Under the pieces are notes generated by a model that saw nothing but the letters and a program-made list of their open reading frames with translations, ran no database searches and had not been told where the DNA came from. A program made the translations under genes and the position numbers. A DNA stretch of 9,366 nucleotides from Verrucomicrobiales bacterium (GTDB taxonomy: Bacteria; Verrucomicrobiota; Verrucomicrobiae; Limisphaerales; UBA9464). This document shows positions 6,931 to 9,366 of this stretch, in pieces (positions within the stretch are counted from its first letter, which is position 1; each line of letters starts with the position of its first letter). The DNA lies in the NCBI GenBank assembly GCA_005789375.1, contig SXXZ01000213.1, positions 1 to 9,366 on the forward strand. The letters run 5' to 3'.

Positions 6931-8526
6931 TTGGATTCGAAAGCTGGAGTTTTATCTTACACTCTGCAGCGAACGATTCTTGTTACAGTGAAAATTATCC
7001 CGCTATTGATCCTTCTTTCATTAAGGCTGTTTTCCGCTGAGGGAACCGTCGTCCAGGTCGATTTGCGAACACGCGACCCCAGTACGGGAGTAGCGATCCA
7101 AACGCGACAAGCGATCGATTCAGCACGCATCGGAGTCGTGGTGATGGACATGTGGTCTTATCATTGGTGCATGACGTGTGCCGAAAGGGCTGCGGCGCTC
7201 GTTCCCCGGATGAATCGAGCCCTCGCTGGAGCAAGGAAACTTGGCATGACCGTTGTTTTCACACCGACCAGCGCCATTGCGGCCTACGAGAATTCCCCTC
7301 AACGGAAGGCGGCTCAATCGTTGCCCGACGCACCTTGGCCGACACTTCAAGCCGTAGATTATCCCCAGTGCGGCCTCAAAAACGCCTTCTCCTGCCGGTG
7401 CGGTCCTGGGATTGATTGCCCGCGGAACTGGGGCGGTGATTCGATGAACCGAGCGCTCGAGATCAAAAAGAGCGATCTCGTGGCTTGGGGGACGCGTGAA
7501 CTATGGAACATCGTTCAGGCCAAAAAGCTAGAGCGCCTCGTCTACGTCGGAATCGCCGCGGACATCTGCGTTCTTGGCAAGGGAGAAGGCATGGTGCCCA
7601 TGCGGAAGTTAGGGGTGCCGTGCGCACTGGCCCGAGATCTCACCGACACGGACAGTTACCCACCCGAGGAGGCCCTGGAACATACTTTAAGAATCCTGGA
7701 AACACAGTTTGCCCCGACGTTGGATTTCGCTGATATGCTGGCAGAGCAAGGGCTATGGCCGGGCACTGAAAGCGTGGAAATGGTGCGAATCCAGCCTTGG
7801 GGAAAACCGCGGCGCCCTTATTTCTTCAAAGAGTTCACAACCGTTACCCTGGAATGCGCGCCACAACTCGGACGGGAGATTCGTTATACGTTAGATGGAG
7901 TTGAACCGGCGGTAACATCGCCCCTTTATTCTCAACCGATTATATTGACCCGCCAGACGACACTTCGAGCCCGTGCGTTTCGGGAGGGAAAGCCCGCGGG
8001 ACTCCCGAGCGACGCCTTCTACGTCAAACTCCCGGCAACGCCCCCTTCTCCAACACTGCGACTTTGGGAACTCGCACCGACCCGTGTTCGCTATTCCGAC
8101 TTTAAGAGCGAGTGGCACGTCCCAGCCCAGACCTGGGGACTCATTCTGCGTGAGGTGAATTATTATCAGGGTATCACCCTGCATGCACCGGGAGAAATTG
8201 AGTTTGCTATTCCTGCGGACGCCACCCGTTTTGTTGCTTTGGCGGGTGCGGATGACGCGCCAAAGGGGCGGTTCAATGCCCAGTTCTTAGGGCAATATCC
8301 GAGCATGACGTTTCAGGTCTTCATCGATGGACGCATGCAGGCGGAGAGTCCAGTTATGCGGATGGGCCAGGTGCCCTGGCCGTTTGATGTACCGATTCCC
8401 CGCCGAGCAAAGAGACTGCGATTGGTCGTCACCAGTGCGGGAGATGGATCTCGCCTCGACATCGGCGACTTTGCTCAATCCGGTTTCATCATTCCAGGCT
8501 ACAACGGCCCAAAAAACCTATACTGA
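6931..8526 (+). CDS. Exported isochorismatase-fold cysteine hydrolase with chitobiase-like and NPCBM-like modules
   Basis: This 531-residue protein has three parts. After a signal peptide (hydrophobic 'IIPLLILLSLRLFSA', 22-36), residues 66-270 form an isochorismatase-family domain with the usual triad: Asp73 in 'VVMDMW', Lys179 or Lys180, and Cys213 in 'AADICVLG'. 'ALARDLTDT' follows, as in exported planctomycete and verrucomicrobial members. Residues 299-368 match a chitobiase/beta-hexosaminidase C-terminal-type module ('IRYTLDGVEP', 'TSPLYSQPI', 'TTLRARAF'). Residues 391-519 match an NPCBM-type beta-sandwich ('YYQGITLHAPGEIEFAIP', 'FVALAGADD', 'FQVFIDG'). Family members hydrolyse C-N or vinyl-ether bonds; the substrate here is unknown. 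Cys80, Cys83, Cys147, Cys155, Cys157 and Cys163 cluster beside the active-site strand and may form disulfides or bind metal. The TTG start is chosen for its GGAGG site; a GTG at 6988 would give a shorter, more standard signal peptide. Base composition looks more AT-rich than in the two upstream genes. Confidence 0.85.
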   Translation: MDSKAGVLSYTLQRTILVTVKIIPLLILLSLRLFSAEGTVVQVDLRTRDPSTGVAIQTRQAIDSARIGVVVMDMWSYHWCMTCAERAAALVPRMNRALAGARKLGMTVVFTPTSAIAAYENSPQRKAAQSLPDAPWPTLQAVDYPQCGLKNAFSCRCGPGIDCPRNWGGDSMNRALEIKKSDLVAWGTRELWNIVQAKKLERLVYVGIAADICVLGKGEGMVPMRKLGVPCALARDLTDTDSYPPEEALEHTLRILETQFAPTLDFADMLAEQGLWPGTESVEMVRIQPWGKPRRPYFFKEFTTVTLECAPQLGREIRYTLDGVEPAVTSPLYSQPIILTRQTTLRARAFREGKPAGLPSDAFYVKLPATPPSPTLRLWELAPTRVRYSDFKSEWHVPAQTWGLILREVNYYQGITLHAPGEIEFAIPADATRFVALAGADDAPKGRFNAQFLGQYPSMTFQVFIDGRMQAESPVMRMGQVPWPFDVPIPRRAKRLRLVVTSAGDGSRLDIGDFAQSGFIIPGYNGPKNLY

Positions 8527-8544
8527 CGGCACCGCTGCCCTCAG
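8511..8544 (-). terminator. Probable terminator of the CotH-like gene, covering both stop codons
   Basis: CTGA-C-GGCA, loop CCGC and TGCC-C-TCAG (8523-8544) form an almost perfect palindrome with one C-C mismatch. It contains the stop codons of both convergent genes, which are only 14 bases apart. Read on the minus strand, the stem is followed by TATAGG and then six T (8516-8511), so it could end transcription of the CotH-like gene. On the plus strand no T-run follows, so it would serve the isochorismatase-fold gene poorly. Confidence 0.4.
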
Positions 8545-9366
8545 GGATGGGCCGGGGTTACCAATCGGTAGAGGCGGGATTCTTCTGGGTTGGACCTCGG
8601 GATAAGGATTTCGGCGGTGTGATCGCCGACCTCTGCGGGATGATCAGAATGGCGGGTCCAGGCAGCAGAACCCGGATCTGCGCCCACTAACACCGGGCTT
8701 TGCAATACGGTGTAGGATCGACCGGCTTTGGCGTCCCACCGCAGACGCACAGGACTCTCAGTAGAACTGGCCTCCGAGAAACTGCAGCGGAGTCGTAAGA
8801 AACTCAGCCGATCCCTGGGATCGGTGCCGGTGAGGAATTCATCGCGGTTCGAGTGACCGTCACCATCGGCGTCCAACAGTCGATCATCACTGGCCGGGTC
8901 GAGACCAAACCGGCGCTCCCAGGCGTCCGGCATCTGGTCCTGATCGACATTCATACCTCCGTCCGGGGCGGTACTCGTGAGGACCCACTCGGTATTGATG
9001 ATCAGGGCTCCGCTGAAGTCATAGCCCCGCAACCGAACCGTGTTTTGACCCAGACGCAAAGTAGGGGTGGCCTGCCAGGTGGTGGAGTTGATCCAGCGCA
9101 CGCGATTGGTGTTCTCAGGGCCTTCCACAATGAGTTCCTTGAGATCGATCCAGGCGTTGCCTTGCAGGACTCCGGTGGAGGTCGTGAACAGCGCCACGTT
9201 GGTGGATGGGTTGGTCACGCGGAACGGAATCGATGCTGGCAATTTGCTGCGAACGTAGGCGGAGCGCTGCTGAACATAGCCTCGGATGCCGCTGAAATTC
9301 TGACCGGCCAAGGCTCCGAAATGATCGATCCAAGGGCCCAGATACTGGAGGTTGTATGTCGTGGTG
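8541..9366 (-). CDS. C-terminal part of a CotH-kinase-family-like exported protein (partial)
   Basis: The frame is open to the right edge with no stop, so about 274 C-terminal residues are visible and the start lies outside. A TTG at 9309-9311 is an internal codon, not a likely start. The first visible part ('YLGPWIDHFG', 'GIRGYVQQRSAYVRSKLP') resembles the end of CotH kinase domains of verrucomicrobial surface proteins, and the beta segment after it ('AWIDLKELIVEG', 'WQATPTLRLGQNTVRLRGYDF') often follows that domain. Next comes a linker 'MPDAWERRFGLDP' and 'DADGDGHSNRDEFLTGTDP'; its DxDxDGxxxxxE core, at 8838-8873, fits an EF-hand-type calcium loop. The last 70 residues ('GRSYTVLQSPVL' to 'SRLYRL') are the same kind of beta module as near the start of the swivel/ATP-grasp protein. 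The kinase active site is not in the window, so the CotH call rests on flanking segments only. Confidence 0.7.
   Translation of the reverse strand, partial: TTTYNLQYLGPWIDHFGALAGQNFSGIRGYVQQRSAYVRSKLPASIPFRVTNPSTNVALFTTSTGVLQGNAWIDLKELIVEGPENTNRVRWINSTTWQATPTLRLGQNTVRLRGYDFSGALIINTEWVLTSTAPDGGMNVDQDQMPDAWERRFGLDPASDDRLLDADGDGHSNRDEFLTGTDPRDRLSFLRLRCSFSEASSTESPVRLRWDAKAGRSYTVLQSPVLVGADPGSAAWTRHSDHPAEVGDHTAEILIPRSNPEESRLYRLVTPAHP

Noticed and set aside
6927..7040. ATG with nearby GGAGG giving a 37-codon peptide
   Set aside because: The spacing of two bases is too short, and the same GGAGG fits the TTG at 6931 that opens the long conserved frame.

Overview
The window looks like chromosomal DNA of a GC-rich member of the Verrucomicrobiota (or a close PVC relative). 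This rests on protein style, not on a marker gene: four long exported proteins, the short 'xSxxLxxW...xFYRV' beta module seen at the ends of many verrucomicrobial secreted proteins, a CotH-type surface protein with an EF-hand-like linker, and an isochorismatase-fold enzyme fused to chitobiase-type and NPCBM-type modules. No rRNA, tRNA, CRISPR array or phage gene is visible.

Layout: 1-386 is non-coding or decayed, with a hairpin leader before the first gene. 387-3569 (+) encodes an exported 1060-residue protein with a phosphohistidine-swivel-like domain followed by a PPDK/PEP-synthase-type ATP-grasp domain. That order matches alpha-glucan water dikinases rather than PPDK. 3570-4195 is a gap holding the decayed N-terminal part of an IS256-family transposase on the minus strand. 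4196-6607 (+) encodes an exported protein with two alpha/beta-hydrolase domains: the first lacks the nucleophilic serine and the second keeps a full Ser-Asp-His set. 6608-6930 is a gap with traces of a start-less signal peptide. 6931-8526 (+) encodes the isochorismatase-fold fusion protein. 8541-9366 (-) is the C-terminal part of a CotH-kinase-family-like protein that runs off the right edge. It converges on the previous gene, with a palindrome covering both stop codons.

How the genes fit together: all four proteins seem to act outside the cytoplasm. Three carry modules or folds linked to carbohydrates or cell surfaces (glucan-dikinase-like, esterase-like, chitobiase/NPCBM). A role in handling external polysaccharides is possible but is an inference. 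The gaps are long and hold a transposase relic, so one operon is unlikely. The most notable item is the exported dikinase-like protein: an ATP-grasp/swivel pair with nearly all recognisable key residues intact in a compartment with little ATP.
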